In this document: piece after piece, positions 7,297-15,253 of the stretch
Numbering within the stretch: the stretch's first letter is position 1
How the letters are laid out: each line of letters opens with the position of its first letter
NCBI GenBank assembly: GCA_023395515.1
Contig: JAEWZB010000066.1
Location: 1-41,169 of the forward strand
Source: Bacillota bacterium
GTDB lineage: Bacteria > Bacillota > Syntrophomonadia > Syntrophomonadales > Syntrophomonadaceae
Length of the DNA stretch: 41,169 nt
Direction: 5' to 3'
Notes under the pieces: model-generated
Told to the model about the DNA's origin: nothing
The model's input: only the letters and a program-made list of their open reading frames with translations
Databases searched by the model: none
Made by a program: the position numbers and the translations under genes

Positions 7297-8832
7297 ATGA
7301 AAAGAATTATTTTGCTTGTGCTGTCACTGGTAGTGATGGCAACCCTTTTAGCTGCCTGCACTCCCAGCAATACTACGGTTGGCAACCAGGATAAGGTCAG
7401 TGTGGTTGCCACCATTTTCCCCCCATATGATTTTGTCCGGGAAATCGCGGGTGACAAGGTAGAACTGACCATGCTGTTGCCGCCTGGTGCTGAAAGCCAC
7501 TCTTTTGAACCTACTCCCCAGGATATCATTAAGATACAAAATTGCGATATGTTCATCTATGTGGGCGGAGATTCCGATACTTGGATAGATGGCATTTTAG
7601 ATTCCATGGATACCAGCAATATAAAAATCGTATCTCTTATGGATTTGGTTGACACGGTTGAAGAAGAAATTGTAGAGGGCATGGAGGATAGCCATGGACA
7701 TGACCACGGACACGGTGATGCCATCCATAAGGAAGATATAGAAGCCCGCCCTTTAGCTGACTTCGCCGGTGATTGGCAATCGGTCTTGCCGTATTTTGCG
7801 GATGGCACCCTGGATGAATATATTGCAGCTAGTGCTGAAAAAAACGAAACTACTGCTGCAGAGGAAAAAGCCGCTTTTCTGGAAAAACGTGCTACAGAAT
7901 ATAAATCTATCGATATTACTGATGACAAGTTGACTGTTTATACTGATACTGCCAGTATGACTGGAAATTACTCTTACGTTGAGTATCGTCCGGTATATAA
8001 TGATGAGAACGAAATTACTAATGTATGGTATATCTATCAAATTACTAAGATTGTTGAAAACATGCCCACTTATTTGGCCTTTAACGACCATAAAATTAAG
8101 TCAATCCCAGATGAAGACCACGAAGGCCATGAAGATCATGACGTCCATGAAGAAGAATTGGCGCACTTCCATATGCGTTATGGCAGTGAGAGCATAGAGG
8201 CGCTAATTGAGGTCAAAAACTGGGCACCTACCTATTACCCAGCCGATGCTGCGGCAGAAGCTATAAAAGATGCACTTGCCAGTCATGACCATAGCCATGA
8301 TGGTGAATATGACGAGCATGTGTGGACTTCACCTCAAAATGCCATAAAAATTGTAGCGGCATTGTCTGAGCAACTTTGCGCTATAGATACTGCCCATGCT
8401 GCCGAATATAAGCAGAATACCACGGCTTACCTGGAAAAGCTGAAGGAGCTGGATAAGGCTTTTCGCCAGGCTGTAGTGGAAGGCAACCGCAAGACCTTGG
8501 TATTTGGTGACCGCTTTCCCTTTCGTTACTTGGTAGATACTTATGGCCTTGATTATTTTGCCGCTTTCCCCGGTTGCTCCACCGAAACGGAACCTAGTGC
8601 GGCAACGGTAGCTTTTTTAATTGACAAAGTAAAAGAGGAAAATATTCCGGTAATTTTCCATATAGAATTATCTAATGAAAAAATGGCTGATACCATCTGC
8701 GAGGCCACCGGGGCGGTTAAACAGCTATTACATTCTTGCCACAATATTACCAAGTCCGAATTTGAAAAGGGCGTCAGCTACTTGGATTTAATGACTAAGA
8801 ATGTAGAGAGCTTGAAGGAGGCCTTGAAATAA
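7297..8832 (+). CDS. znuA: Zinc-binding ABC transporter lipoprotein, ZnuA with internal ZinT domain
   Basis: 511 residues against about 300 for a plain ZnuA. The signal peptide ends in lipobox LLAAC with Cys21. ZnuA N-lobe: residues 33-130, with zinc ligand His68 in SHSFEPTP. A His-rich loop (HGHDHGH, 133-139) follows, then a complete ZinT-like domain at about 147-325 (starts RPLADFAGDWQSVLPYFADG; ligand-like HFH at 290-292), a second His cluster (HDHSHDGEYDEH), and ZnuA resumes at HVWTSPQNA with His341. The usual third His before FGY is replaced by GDRFPFRY. In streptococcal AdcA, ZinT is C-terminal; here it is nested. Anchored outside the membrane, it delivers Zn(II) to ZnuB. ATG 7297 follows CGGAGG. 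Confidence 0.9.
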   Translation: MKRIILLVLSLVVMATLLAACTPSNTTVGNQDKVSVVATIFPPYDFVREIAGDKVELTMLLPPGAESHSFEPTPQDIIKIQNCDMFIYVGGDSDTWIDGILDSMDTSNIKIVSLMDLVDTVEEEIVEGMEDSHGHDHGHGDAIHKEDIEARPLADFAGDWQSVLPYFADGTLDEYIAASAEKNETTAAEEKAAFLEKRATEYKSIDITDDKLTVYTDTASMTGNYSYVEYRPVYNDENEITNVWYIYQITKIVENMPTYLAFNDHKIKSIPDEDHEGHEDHDVHEEELAHFHMRYGSESIEALIEVKNWAPTYYPADAAAEAIKDALASHDHSHDGEYDEHVWTSPQNAIKIVAALSEQLCAIDTAHAAEYKQNTTAYLEKLKELDKAFRQAVVEGNRKTLVFGDRFPFRYLVDTYGLDYFAAFPGCSTETEPSAATVAFLIDKVKEENIPVIFHIELSNEKMADTICEATGAVKQLLHSCHNITKSEFEKGVSYLDLMTKNVESLKEALK

Positions 8833-9539
8833 TGCTGATTACCTGTAAGAATGCTTCCTTCGGTTATGATGGAAAAACTGTGGTCAGCGGGCTTAACTTC
8901 ACGGTAAACTCAGGGGATTACATGTGTGTTGTGGGTGAAAACGGTTCGGGTAAGAGTACCTTGATTAAAGGGCTGCTTCGTTTGAAGCAGCCTCTCCAGG
9001 GGAAATTGTCTTTTGGAGACGGATTAAAGGCCAATGAAATTGGCTATTTGCCTCAACAAAACCCGGCCCAAAAGGATTTTCCCGCTAGTGCCTACGAAAT
9101 TGTCTTATCAGGAAGACTTAGTATGCGCGGGATTCGTCCCTTCTACGCCCAAAGGGATAAGCTGACTGCAGAAGAAAATATGAAGCTTCTTGGCATTGGC
9201 GATTTACGCAATCGGTGCTATGGGGAACTATCCGGAGGCCAGCAGCAGCGTGTACTGCTGGCCCGGGCCCTTTGTGCTACGCAAAAGGTTTTGCTTTTAG
9301 ATGAGCCGGTGGCGGGACTTGACCCCCTGGTTACCCAAGAGTTGTATGGGCTTATTGAAAAGATAAATCAGGAAATCGGTATTACCATTATCATGGTATC
9401 TCATGACATTAACAGTGCAGTCAAGTATGCCGACACCATCTTACATCTGAAAAATGCCCAAGCTTTTTTTGGTACGGCAGACGAATACAAAAGGTCTAGT
9501 ATCGGAGCTAATTTTTTGGGAGGTGCACAGAATGTTTGA
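8832..9539 (+). CDS. znuC: Zinc ABC transporter ATP-binding protein
   Basis: 235 residues, the usual length. Walker A is GENGSGKST (about residues 36-44), the Q-loop is YLPQQNP, the ABC signature is LSGGQQQR, Walker B is VLLLDEP, and the switch His is in MVSHD. It energises import through the ZnuB permease at the inner face of the membrane. The ATG overlaps the last base of the znuA stop and its 3' end overlaps znuB by 8 bp, so the three are translationally coupled. Assignment to zinc rather than manganese rests on the ZinT-bearing binding protein and the regulator upstream. Confidence 0.93.
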   Translation: MLITCKNASFGYDGKTVVSGLNFTVNSGDYMCVVGENGSGKSTLIKGLLRLKQPLQGKLSFGDGLKANEIGYLPQQNPAQKDFPASAYEIVLSGRLSMRGIRPFYAQRDKLTAEENMKLLGIGDLRNRCYGELSGGQQQRVLLARALCATQKVLLLDEPVAGLDPLVTQELYGLIEKINQEIGITIIMVSHDINSAVKYADTILHLKNAQAFFGTADEYKRSSIGANFLGGAQNV

Positions 9540-10359
9540 GATCTTGGGGGAAATGTTCTCTTATACGTTTTTGGTTCGCGCGGTAATTGTCGGCCTGCTG
9601 GTTTCCCTATGTGCTGCCTTGCTAGGTGTAAGCCTGGTGCTTAAAAGGTATTCCATGATTGGTGACGGTTTGTCTCATGTGGGATTTGGAAGCTTGGCAA
9701 TTGCTACAGCCTTTAATGCCGCACCGTTAACTGTTTCTATTCCGGTAGTGCTTTTGGCAGCATTTATGCTGCTGCGCATCAGTGAAAACAGCAAAATTAA
9801 AGGTGATGCGGCTATTGCGTTGATTTCTACCAGTTCCCTGGCTATTGGTGCCATGGTTATATCTATGACCACGGGCATGAATACAGATGTTTGCAACTTT
9901 TTATTTGGCAGCATTCTGGCTATGAGCAAGGATGATGTGCAATTAAGTGTCATTCTTGCCCTTGTGGTATTGGTGCTTTTTGTCTTGTTTTATAATAAGA
10001 TCTTTGCGGTAACTTTTGATGAAACTTTTGCTAAGGCTACCGGAACCAATACCGGCATATACAACATGCTGATTGCCTTTTTGACAGCAATTACCATTGT
10101 TTTGGGCATGAGGATGATGGGAGCCCTGCTTATTTCCAGTCTTATCATCTTTCCGGCCTTGACCTCTATGCGTATTTGTAAACGATTTAAAACGGTGATT
10201 ATATGTTCGGCGGTTGTGTCAATAACCTGCTTTTTTTCGGGTATCGTAGTTTCCTATATGTATGGAACCCCTTCCGGAGCTACGGTTGTAATTATCAATA
10301 TTATTGCCTTTATGCTCTTTTGGCTGGTCAGCATACTCAAAAGGGAGGTTAGGCTATGA
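9532..10359 (+). CDS. znuB: Zinc ABC transporter permease
   Basis: About 275 residues. ATG 9532 sits just after GGGAGGTG; the frame stays open upstream inside znuC but that region has no ribosome site. It has about eight hydrophobic segments and the family-typical MIGDGLSHVGFGSLAIA loop after the second helix, then GDAAIALISTSSLAIG, GSILAMS, and ALLISSLIIFPALTS. This is the ABC-3 (ZnuB/MntB) family. It forms the channel with ZnuC on the cytoplasmic face. Coupled to znuC by an 8-bp overlap and to the next lipoprotein by an ATGA overlap. Confidence 0.92.
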   Translation: MFEILGEMFSYTFLVRAVIVGLLVSLCAALLGVSLVLKRYSMIGDGLSHVGFGSLAIATAFNAAPLTVSIPVVLLAAFMLLRISENSKIKGDAAIALISTSSLAIGAMVISMTTGMNTDVCNFLFGSILAMSKDDVQLSVILALVVLVLFVLFYNKIFAVTFDETFAKATGTNTGIYNMLIAFLTAITIVLGMRMMGALLISSLIIFPALTSMRICKRFKTVIICSAVVSITCFFSGIVVSYMYGTPSGATVVIINIIAFMLFWLVSILKREVRL

Positions 10360-10895
10360 GAAAAATAATACTACTGATTGTAATTGCTTTTATACTGATA
10401 CTGCCTAGCTGTGCTAAGCAAACTACATCATCGCCGCTTCCGGCGACTAATAATGCCGGTACCCAAGCCATAGATTCTCCGGCTTCATCAGATGAGCCGC
10501 TGCATGGGGTGCTGCCGCCTATTGATCATACGGGTTCAGATTTGGTGGAGATTAGAGAGAAATTGTTTATTGCCCAGATTAATGATATCTATTTGAATGC
10601 CGAGGACTATTTGGGCAAAACCATTAAGTATGAGGGAATTTTTGACTCTTTTACCTGGGAGGAAACCGGGGATATTTATTATTATGTTATTCGCTATGGT
10701 CCGGGCTGCTGCGGAACGGACGGCAATGCCGGCTTTGAAATTGCCTGGGAGGGAGAAAATCCGGCGCTAAATGATTGGGTGGAAGTTATTGGCGTTTTAG
10801 AGCTTTATGAAGAAGATGGCCGGCAATATTTACGCATCAATGTATCATCTTTAACCGTTTTAACTACCCGGGGGGCGGAATATGTCTCCCAGTAA
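10356..10895 (+). CDS. OB-fold-like lipoprotein of the zinc operon
   Basis: 179 residues. Signal peptide with lipobox ILPSC (Cys19), then a low-complexity Ser/Pro/Thr linker to about residue 65, then a single domain of about 105 residues. The domain has beta strands typical of an OB fold: LGKTIKYEGIFDSFTW, YYVIRYGPGCCGTDG, WVEVIGVLELYEEDG, LRINVSSLTVL. The CC pair before a small-residue loop recalls the C-terminal domain of the TIGR03943/DUF1980 permease-subunit family, but here it stands alone without the membrane part. The start codon overlaps the znuB stop (ATGA), so it is part of the transporter operon. A role in periplasmic-face metal binding or trafficking is inference. Confidence 0.75.
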   Translation: MRKIILLIVIAFILILPSCAKQTTSSPLPATNNAGTQAIDSPASSDEPLHGVLPPIDHTGSDLVEIREKLFIAQINDIYLNAEDYLGKTIKYEGIFDSFTWEETGDIYYYVIRYGPGCCGTDGNAGFEIAWEGENPALNDWVEVIGVLELYEEDGRQYLRINVSSLTVLTTRGAEYVSQ

Positions 10896-10934
10896 TGCCC
10901 CTCAAACAGAATAGTTTGGGGATATTAGATTTAA

Positions 10935-10963
10935 TTGACTATTGTTATATTTTGTTCTAAAAT
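10935..10963 (+). promoter_or_regulatory. Promoter of tRNA-Gly
   Basis: TTGACT (10935-10940) and TAAAAT (10958-10963) are spaced 17 bp apart, placing the transcription start a few bases before the tRNA. Confidence 0.75.
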
Positions 10964-10972
10964 AATTTTGAT

Positions 10973-11047
10973 GCGGGAGTAGCTCAGTGGTAGAGCACCG
11001 GCTTCCCAAGCCGGGTGTCGCGGGTTCGACCCCCGTCTCCCGCTCCA
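10973..11047 (+). tRNA. tRNA-Gly (anticodon CCC)
   Basis: Acceptor arm GCGGGAG pairs with CTCCCGC. The D arm contains AGCTCAGTGGTAGAGC, the anticodon stem CCGGC/GCCGG encloses loop TTCCCAA (anticodon CCC), and the T arm has GGTTCGACCCC. Discriminator T and an encoded CCA end the gene at 11047. The CTCCA of its 3' end is also the first part of the adjacent repeat unit. Confidence 0.95.
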
Positions 11048-11122
11048 TTATAAAAAGGTGAGCGCAGCGAACATGAGATCAGTAGTGCTTGTAAGTGCTC
11101 CATTATAAAAAAGTGAGCGTGA
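11043..11122 (+). repeat. CTCCAT-bounded 55-bp unit fused to the tRNA 3' end, plus a partial second unit
   Basis: CTCCATTATAAAAA occurs at 11043 and again at 11098, a period of 55 bp. The first unit is complete (then GGTGAGCGCAGCGAACATGA and onward); the second stops after AGTGAGCG. The same unit, with about ten differences, lies at 19366-19419, also followed by CTCCAT. The first five bases (CTCCA) belong to the tRNA-Gly end. It has no coding capacity. Confidence 0.8.
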
Positions 11123-11196
11123 AGTTATAACCCACAGGCGTATAAAACCAGAATTTTTATCTATACATATATTAGTTATGGGGAAGGAGGAAGTAT

Positions 11197-11334
11197 ATGA
11201 GTAAACATATTATAACGGTAATTAAACCTAATCTTAAAAGAGGTAATGATATTAATTGTAGAGAATGTGCGACATCTTGCCAGTCAGCTTGCAAGACCTC
11301 CTGTACAGTAGGAAATCAAGCTTGTAAAAATTAA
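11197..11334 (+). CDS. scfA: SCIFF ribosomal peptide precursor (six Cys in forty-five residues)
   Basis: Exactly 45 residues with six Cys, the definition of the SCIFF family. It starts MSKHIITVIKPNLKRG and its core has the spacing CRECATSCQSACKTSC followed by a final Cys near the end. A strong GGAAGGAGG Shine-Dalgarno precedes ATG 11197. The neighbouring radical SAM/SPASM enzyme installs Cys-to-Thr thioether bonds in this family (sactipeptide/ranthipeptide chemistry). SCIFF is nearly universal in Clostridia; its physiological role is unsettled. A terminator between it and the maturase should give much more precursor than enzyme transcript. Confidence 0.95.
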   Translation: MSKHIITVIKPNLKRGNDINCRECATSCQSACKTSCTVGNQACKN

Positions 11335-11347
11335 TAACCGCATATAA

Positions 11348-11371
11348 GGGGCGAAGCAGCCCCCTTTTTTA
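11348..11371 (+). terminator. Terminator between scfA and scfB
   Basis: GGGGC (11348-11352), a 6-nt loop, GCCCC (11359-11363), then a C and six T. It lies 13 bp after scfA and 27 bp before scfB. Partial readthrough would supply the maturase at lower level. Confidence 0.8.
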
Positions 11372-11397
11372 TTTTTTATGGGGAGGAGAGACCAGCT

Positions 11398-12777
11398 GTG
11401 TATTATTTAGCAGGTTATGATTTTGCAGCTAATATTCATTTGTATAAATGGAATGACTTAAATATTTTATTAGATGTGAATAGCGGTGCTATTCATGTAT
11501 TGGATGATATAGCCTTTGAACTAGTGGGGGATTTAATTGCATATAAGGGTGATTTTTACCGGGCTATGGAGAATTGCCTGATAAAATATGGAGAAGAAGA
11601 TGTGCAGGAAGTCGTAACCGAGCTTTTACGTGCTTATGAAGATGAAACCCTTTTTTCAGAGCCGGAGGATATTTTCGTAGACATGACTCAAATGGCGGTT
11701 AAGGCTCTATGTTTAAATATTGCTCATGTATGTAATATGAAATGTACTTATTGTTTTGCCAGCCAGGGAGATTTTGGTTTAAAGGCAGGCTTAATGCCTT
11801 ATTCCACCGGGAAAAGAGCTTTAGATTTTTTAGTGGAAGCTAGTGGAGAAATAAAGAATTTAGAGGTAGACTTTTTTGGCGGGGAACCACTTTTAAATTT
11901 TGCCGTAGTTAAAGAATTAGTTACATATGGTAGAGAGTTAGAAAAATCAACCGGTAAAAAGTTTAATTTTACCTTAACAACTAACGGAGCTTTGTTGGAT
12001 GAGGAAATTATGGATTTTATTATTGCTGAAGACTTGAGTATTGTTTTAAGTCTAGATGGACGGCCGGAGGTTAATGACCGCAACCGTATTTTTAATGACG
12101 GAACCGGTACTTATGAGAAAATTTTGCCTAAATTTAAGCAAATGACAGCTAAGAATCCCAAAAGCTATTATATCCGGGGTACTTTTACCCGGGAAAATAC
12201 GGATTTTAGCCAAGACCTTAAGCATATTGTAGATTTAGGCTTTAATTCTTTGTCACTGGAACCGGCAGTGGGAGCGGGAAGTGAATATGCTATTAAGGAG
12301 GCAGACCTGCCCCGGGTATTGAATGAATATGAAAATTTAACGGAGGCGCTATGGAATTATCATGCCCAAGGTCAAGAGGTACACTTTTTCCATTATAATC
12401 TCAATCTGCAAAAAGGACCTTGTTTGGCGAAAAGACAAACCGGTTGCGGAGCAGGAGTAGAATATCTAGTAGTAACTCCGGAAGGTGATATCTATCCCTG
12501 CCATCAATTTGTAGGTGATGATGAGTTTTTGCTGGGGAATGTGGATGACTTATCTTTAGATAAAGAAATTCGGCACTTATTTGCCCATAGTACTATACAA
12601 GCCAAAGAGGAGTGCTTAAAATGTTGGGCCCGTAATTTTTGCGGTGGGGGTTGCCATGCTAATAACTTTAAAGCTACTGGTAACATTAAAAATCCGGATA
12701 GAGTATCGTGTAATATGCACAAAAAAAGGATTGAAGGAGCAATTTTTCTTGATCTCAAGAAACAGTTAGAAAATTAA
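11398..12777 (+). CDS. scfB: SCIFF maturase, radical SAM/SPASM thioether-forming enzyme
   Basis: 459 residues, GTG start after GGGGAGGAGAG. Residues 1-95 form the peptide-binding RRE-like N-domain. The radical SAM cluster motif is CNMKCTYCF, followed by the SAM-binding FFGGEPLLNF and LTTNGALL. The C-terminal SPASM region has the auxiliary cluster cysteines in CGAGVEYL, YPCHQF, CLKCWARNFCGGGCHANNF and a later RVSCNMHKK. It uses reductive SAM cleavage to cross-link Cys sulfur to an alpha carbon in the SCIFF peptide (established for this family). Located 63 bp after scfA with only the terminator between. Confidence 0.95.
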   Translation: MYYLAGYDFAANIHLYKWNDLNILLDVNSGAIHVLDDIAFELVGDLIAYKGDFYRAMENCLIKYGEEDVQEVVTELLRAYEDETLFSEPEDIFVDMTQMAVKALCLNIAHVCNMKCTYCFASQGDFGLKAGLMPYSTGKRALDFLVEASGEIKNLEVDFFGGEPLLNFAVVKELVTYGRELEKSTGKKFNFTLTTNGALLDEEIMDFIIAEDLSIVLSLDGRPEVNDRNRIFNDGTGTYEKILPKFKQMTAKNPKSYYIRGTFTRENTDFSQDLKHIVDLGFNSLSLEPAVGAGSEYAIKEADLPRVLNEYENLTEALWNYHAQGQEVHFFHYNLNLQKGPCLAKRQTGCGAGVEYLVVTPEGDIYPCHQFVGDDEFLLGNVDDLSLDKEIRHLFAHSTIQAKEECLKCWARNFCGGGCHANNFKATGNIKNPDRVSCNMHKKRIEGAIFLDLKKQLEN

Positions 12778-12868
12778 CTTTTTAAAAAAACCTAATAGGA
12801 AGAAGGACTTTTATGCTTAAAGATAGAATAAAGGGATTTGACAAAAAATTTAATGGAGAGTTTTTCTT

Positions 12869-14209
12869 ATGTTGGAATATTTGATGCAGAACAAGAAACT
12901 TATCCCTGTTATTGGCGGAATCAGCCTTATTTTAGTAGTTGGTTTATTATGGTCGTTTGTTTTTAAAACTCCTGCTTATTCGTTTATTGTAGATGGACAG
13001 GTAAAGTTTGCCGTAGTTAATCAGGACCAAGTTAAGCAAGAAATTAATAAAATTAAACAGCAAGAAGAACAAAAGTGTAATAAAGATTTAGAAATAGCTA
13101 GTCAGGTTGAATTTAAAAAAGGTTTAGTTAAGAGATCTTCTATTATTAAGACGGAGAGTTTGCCTGAAAAGTTACGGCAGGTTTTGGAATTTAAGGTTAT
13201 GGGGGCAGAATTAGTTGTTGATGGCAAGATAGTAGCTTGTGTTGACAGTAAAACTACCGCAGAACAATTATTAAGCCAAATTAAGAATACTTTTGGGGAA
13301 CTTGACGAAGGGGAGAAATTAGTTGAGCTTAATTTCGAAGAAGACATCGAAATTAATGAAAAAATGGTAGAAGTTAATGAAGTAATGTCCGGGGATGAAG
13401 CTTATACATTAATTACTACCGGAACTAAAAATCCCGAAAAATATATTGTTGAAGAGGGCGACTCCTTATGGTTAATTGCTCGCCGCAATGATATGTATGT
13501 AGATGAAATAGTGCAAGCTAATAAATTGACTACGGAAAACCTTTCTTTAGGGCAAGAGTTAATCCTGGTGAAAAGTAAACCCTATATTACTGTTTTAGCT
13601 AAAGTGGAAGGGGAAAAGGTAGAAAAGATTCCCTTTGAAACCAAAGTAGTAGTAGATAATAGCGCAGCCAATAGTGTGCGGGTAAAGCAAAATGGTAAGG
13701 ATGGGGAAAAACACATAGTTTATGTAGCTACTAAACGTAATGGAGTTATAGAAGAACGAGAGATTAAGAAAGAAACTATTTTGGAAAAAGCCGTGGATAA
13801 GATTATTGTAAAAGGTAATCAAGTTACGGTAGCTTCTCGTGGAACTGGCGGTTCCGGCAACTTAGACTGGCCGGTTAGCGGCAGTATTACCAAGAGATTT
13901 GCAGGTACCCATACGGGAGTAGATATTGCCAATAAAAGTGGGACCTCTATAAAGGCGGTTGAATCCGGGACAGTGACATTTGCAGGATGGCAAGGTAATT
14001 ATGGTAGATTTTTAATTATAGATCATGGTAATGGATTAGTTACCAGGTATGCTCATTGTAACACCTTAAATGCATCAGTGGGTCAGACGGTTAGCCAGGG
14101 GGAAACTATTGCTACAGTTGGATCAACGGGCAGAAGTTCCGGACCTCATTTGCATTTTGAAGTCCTGGTCAATGGAGGATTTAGAAACCCACTGTCATAC
14201 CTGCGTTAG
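12869..14209 (+). CDS. Membrane-anchored LysM-G5-M23 peptidoglycan endopeptidase
   Basis: 446 residues. One N-terminal signal anchor (about 12-32) is followed by a charged coiled region to about 185. A LysM domain starts at KYIVEEGDSLWLIARRN (about 190-235), a G5 domain spans about 237-320, and an M23 domain (about 330-446) has the zinc ligands in HTGVDI and HLHFE plus the expected YAHC. It should cleave peptide cross-bridges in the wall; this architecture is common in sporulating Clostridia. ATG 12869 follows GGAGAG. A 23-codon frame beginning at ATG 12813 overlaps this start and may couple translation. A strong terminator closes the gene. Confidence 0.9.
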   Translation: MLEYLMQNKKLIPVIGGISLILVVGLLWSFVFKTPAYSFIVDGQVKFAVVNQDQVKQEINKIKQQEEQKCNKDLEIASQVEFKKGLVKRSSIIKTESLPEKLRQVLEFKVMGAELVVDGKIVACVDSKTTAEQLLSQIKNTFGELDEGEKLVELNFEEDIEINEKMVEVNEVMSGDEAYTLITTGTKNPEKYIVEEGDSLWLIARRNDMYVDEIVQANKLTTENLSLGQELILVKSKPYITVLAKVEGEKVEKIPFETKVVVDNSAANSVRVKQNGKDGEKHIVYVATKRNGVIEEREIKKETILEKAVDKIIVKGNQVTVASRGTGGSGNLDWPVSGSITKRFAGTHTGVDIANKSGTSIKAVESGTVTFAGWQGNYGRFLIIDHGNGLVTRYAHCNTLNASVGQTVSQGETIATVGSTGRSSGPHLHFEVLVNGGFRNPLSYLR

Positions 14210-14221
14210 ATAGCTGATTTT

Positions 14222-14249
14222 AACCCTGACCTTAGGGTCAGGGTTTTTA
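14222..14249 (+). terminator. Terminator after the M23 peptidase
   Basis: A perfect 10-bp stem (AACCCTGACC / GGTCAGGGTT) with TTAG loop, followed by TTTTA. Confidence 0.9.
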
Positions 14250-14273
14250 TTATTCTAGGGAAGGAGTAAGCCT

Positions 14274-15182
14274 GTGTACGATGTGATAATAATTGGCAGT
14301 GGCCCGGCCGGATTTAGTGCCGCTATATATACCGGCAGAGCTAAACTAAAAACCCTGATCTTAGAGGCAGGAGTAATCGGAGGCAATACTGCTATAACCG
14401 ATTTGATTGATAATTATCCCGGGTTTCCTTTCGGCATAAATGGAGCCGATCTAATGGAGAATTTTCACAAACAAGCCGAAAGATTTGGGGCTGAATTAAG
14501 GCTGGAAGAAGTAATTAGTTTGGAAAATGTACCTGAAGGCAAAAAGGTGATAACTTCCAGTGGCAATGAGTATATTGCCCGGGCGGTAATTATTGCGGTA
14601 GGGGCCAAGAGAAAAGAGTTAGGGATATTAGGTGAAAATGATTTTGCCGGCCGCGGGGTATCTTACTGTGCTACCTGTGATGGGGCCTTTTTCCATAATG
14701 CTGCGGTGGCCGTAGTGGGAGGAGGGGATTCGGCAGTTAAGGAGGCTCTATACTTAGCAGGAATAGCCTCCCGGGTTTACCTTATTCATAGAAGGGACGA
14801 GTTTAGAGCTAATCCGTCGGCGGTGGATAAATTGAAAGCGACTGACAATATTGAATTGAAATTAAATAAGGTGATAACTCGTATTATGGGTAATAACCTT
14901 ATGGATACCCTTATTGTAAAAGATGTAATATCTGGAACCGAGGAAGAACTTCAGGTAGAAGGCCTATTTATAAGTATAGGCTTAGTTCCAGCTGCTGAAT
15001 TTTTAGGAGGCATTTTATCTACTGAAGATGGATATATAGTTACTAATGAGAAAATGGAAACTACAATCTCCGGAGTTTTTGCGGCGGGGGATATTAGAGT
15101 AAAACAAGCCCGTCAAGTAGCAACTGCAGTTGGGGATGGGGTTATGGCAGGAATAGCAGTAACCGAATATTTGAAGGAATAA
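14274..15182 (+). CDS. trxB: Thioredoxin reductase (NAD(P)H:disulfide, FAD)
   Basis: 302 residues, GTG start after GGGAAGGAGTAAG. FAD-binding GSGPAGFSAAIY at the N-terminus, redox centre CATCDG (the CxxC that reduces thioredoxin), the pyridine-nucleotide loop VVGGGDSAVKEALYLAG, and the C-terminal FAD motif GVFAAGDIRVKQARQVATAVGDG. Length and domain order match low-Mr TrxB. No thioredoxin gene lies next to it in this window. The NADP-type loop has HRRDEFRA, which fits NADPH preference. Confidence 0.92.
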   Translation: MYDVIIIGSGPAGFSAAIYTGRAKLKTLILEAGVIGGNTAITDLIDNYPGFPFGINGADLMENFHKQAERFGAELRLEEVISLENVPEGKKVITSSGNEYIARAVIIAVGAKRKELGILGENDFAGRGVSYCATCDGAFFHNAAVAVVGGGDSAVKEALYLAGIASRVYLIHRRDEFRANPSAVDKLKATDNIELKLNKVITRIMGNNLMDTLIVKDVISGTEEELQVEGLFISIGLVPAAEFLGGILSTEDGYIVTNEKMETTISGVFAAGDIRVKQARQVATAVGDGVMAGIAVTEYLKE

Positions 15183-15253
15183 GTACCATTATTTACTTTC
15201 CCTCTCCTAAACCTATTGATAGTATAATGGGTCACGGAGGGGAGTGATATAAA

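Noticed and set aside
12813..12884. A 23-codon frame overlapping the M23 peptidase start
   Set aside because: It has a plausible ribosome site but no recognisable product; perhaps a leader peptide, not supported enough to annotate.
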